NCBI GenBank assembly: GCA_026874595.1
Contig: CM049311.1
Coordinates: 8,159,676 to 8,223,675, forward strand
Direction of reading: 5' to 3'
Source of the DNA: Sipunculus nudus
Taxonomy: Eukaryota; Annelida; Sipuncula; Golfingiida; Sipunculidae
DNA: 64,000 nt
The notes under the pieces are model-generated. The model did not search any database. It worked only from the letters and a program-made list of their open reading frames with translations, and was not told where the DNA came from. Within the stretch, counting starts at the first letter, position 1. Each line of letters opens with the position of its first letter. Positions 57,801 to 60,800 of the stretch are shown here, one piece after another. A program made the position numbers and the translations under genes.

Positions 57801-60800
57801 CGTCATTCCGTCCTTCCGAAATAAAACAGTTGTATGGACTTTTTTTTCGCAATGCCTGCAGATATTGGCCTGATTTTTGGTGTGTGGGCAGATAATGACC
57901 ACTTACAGATCGAGTTCGCGTTTCGTCCCGGTTGACCTACTTTTGACCGTTTTACGGCTCCTAAACTTAGAAAATTTCATGAAAAATTTAAATTTTCATG
58001 ACAAATACACATGTACGGACCTTTTTTTTTTTGCTTTGCCTGCAGATATTGGCCTGATTTTTGGTGTGTGGGCAGATATTGACCAGTTACAGATCGAGTT
58101 CGCATTTCGTCCCAGTTGACCTATTTTGACCGTTTTAAAGCTCCTGAACATAGAAAATTTTATGAAGAATATAAATTTTCATGATAAATACACATGTACT
58201 GACTTTTTTTTGCAATACCTGCAGATATTAGCCTGATTTTTGGTGTGTTGGCAGATAATGACCAGTTACAGATCGAGTTCATGTTTTGTCCCAGTTGACC
58301 TACTTTTGAATATTTGACGGTGCTCTAACATAGAAAATTTCATAAAAAAAGTGCACATGTACGGACTTTTTTTCGCAATGCCTGCAGATACGGGCCTCAT
58401 TTTTGGTGTGTAGGCAGATAATGACCAGTTACAGATCAAGTTCTTGTTTTGTCTCAGTTGACCTACTTTTGACCATTTGACTGCTCCTGAACATAGAAAG
58501 TTTCATAACAAATGCATATGTACCGACTTTTTTTCCTCAATGCCTGCAGATACCACCCTGATTTTTTATGTGTGGGCAGATAATGACAGTTACAGATCGA
58601 GTTCGTGTTTCATCCCGGTTGACCTACTTTTGAATGTTTTACGGCTCCTAAACATAGAAAATTTCATGAAAGACAGAAATTTTTATGGAAAATGCACATG
58701 TATGGACTTTTTTTTCACAGTGCCTGCAGATACTGGCCTGATTTTTGGTGTGTTGCTTGATAATGACCCGTAACAGATCGAGTTTGCATTTTGCCCTTGT
58801 TGACCTACTTTTGACCATATGACACCTCCTGAACTTTTTTTTTTTAAATTTAACGAATGTTTCTAATTTGCCCCAGGCGGGGGCATTCGTGACGTTCCGA
58901 CACATCTAGTTCTCATTTTCTTTTCATGACATGGCAGTTTAGACAGTTACCTTTGTCTGTATTGAACACTGAACAAATTAATGACGGAGCTTTGATCAGC
59001 TCTGAAGAAAAATCAAAACACTGTTTCACAGAATATTGAAAAACAGCTAATCATATGCTGTTATTTTATTTCTTTATGTTCCAACATCAGGAAATGTAAT
59101 CCTGTTCATATAGGGTGCAACGGAACAATATTTAGCGGAAGAATTGGCTTAATATCGTATTATCTGCATAGCTTAGGTATATTCTCTGATGAAGAATGAA
59201 CATTAATTATGTTGACCTTTAAGCATTGCACAGTCGATCACTCTGCAGTTCTCATAAATCTGCAAAACTAAAGGTGACCATTTATTTCCTTTACAGGTGT
59301 ACTGGCGGTACAAGATGGTCTTTTTCTTCCTCCAATGAAAAGGAAGTACAACTTGCTGATATTGGTATCAGACTTGGGAAAACCTCCACGAAAGTCAGAA
59401 ATGATGATAGAAGTAATCATGCCCAACACCATTCTCCACAACTCCCCGCCACGCTTCGTGGGGAACACAATTTTCGAAATATCGGAAGGACTTCCGGCCG
59501 GGTCAGTTGTGGGTCAGCTGACCTTGTCGGGACTGCAGGACAAAACTATGCTTCCGGTTACTATGAAAATCCAGAAAAATCCTTTTAAAAAGCCGGTGCG
59601 ACAGTGGTTAGCCGAAGAACTACAGGAAGAAGCTTCCTTTGGTAACATATAAACCCTCTTGCTTAAACGCCATATTAATCATGACTATATTAAGGATGGT
59701 ATTTGGATTGCCATAAAGTAGTATCTAGATTCTGTTTTATACCAATAACATTATTTTAGACAGAATCCTTATTGAAACGAATTCCATACATCTAATTTCT
59801 TTTTGCATTCTATTATTTTGTTCTAAATCTGGAATCGACCTAGTCATAGGTTTATGGGTTGACGTCAAACAATCGTTGTTGAACTGGGACCACATTTCGG
59901 ACTAACCTCTGACAACTGCATTGCTAAAACTTATCTTAGACAATTTTATAACTTTTAGATAATGTACGATATTAGTTTAACTATTAATATATTATTTTTT
60001 TTTATTATGAATATAAAAAAATATAAATATAAAGAGATTTGCTTTGTATTCAAATATACATCTTAAAAAGGTAAAGTTTACAAAAGGCTATTCTTTCAAA
60101 GAGTCTGAAGTGCCATTTGTGTGCATTTCCTAAAGGCAAGTCCAGCCACTCGGCCAAGGGTTCTTTCCTATTGTTATTTCTAAATAACACTAGCACATTA
60201 AGGTCAGAATGAAATGTCGGTGATGAGTCAGACATTTATATTCATAACAATATCGTCTGTAATCATAACATTAAGTAACAGCCGATTGATGTCTAGATGT
60301 AGTTTTCTGGAAATAAAACAACATTACATAACAATACATATGTCACGTTGACACCTTTTAAAACACAATTTTCATGAAAATTAGTCTTTGATTTTGTCTT
60401 TAATTTAACAGTTTAGTTGTTCTTAAATTAACATGATTGTGCATGGTTATAGATTTTTTTTTTAATTTAACCATTGAGTTCTAATTAAATTTACACGAGC
60501 GGTAATTGTTAAAGATTAACCTATGTTATAAAAATAAAACAATACGTATGTATCAGGTATGTTAGTCATTGTTCCTACAGTACTGTTTTTCTTGCAGTCC
60601 CCTTCACTGTTGACGACAACGGTACGATTATGACCACGGCGGCTATGGACTTTGACCACGGGCCATCTTACTACAAGTTCTTCGTAAAGGCAGCAAACAC
60701 AGGGAACCCTGGAAGAACTGACGTCGCGGAAGTGGGCGTGGTTATTAAAGACGTGAATGACAACCCTCCGAAGTGAGTATATTAGATATCTGTATTTTGA

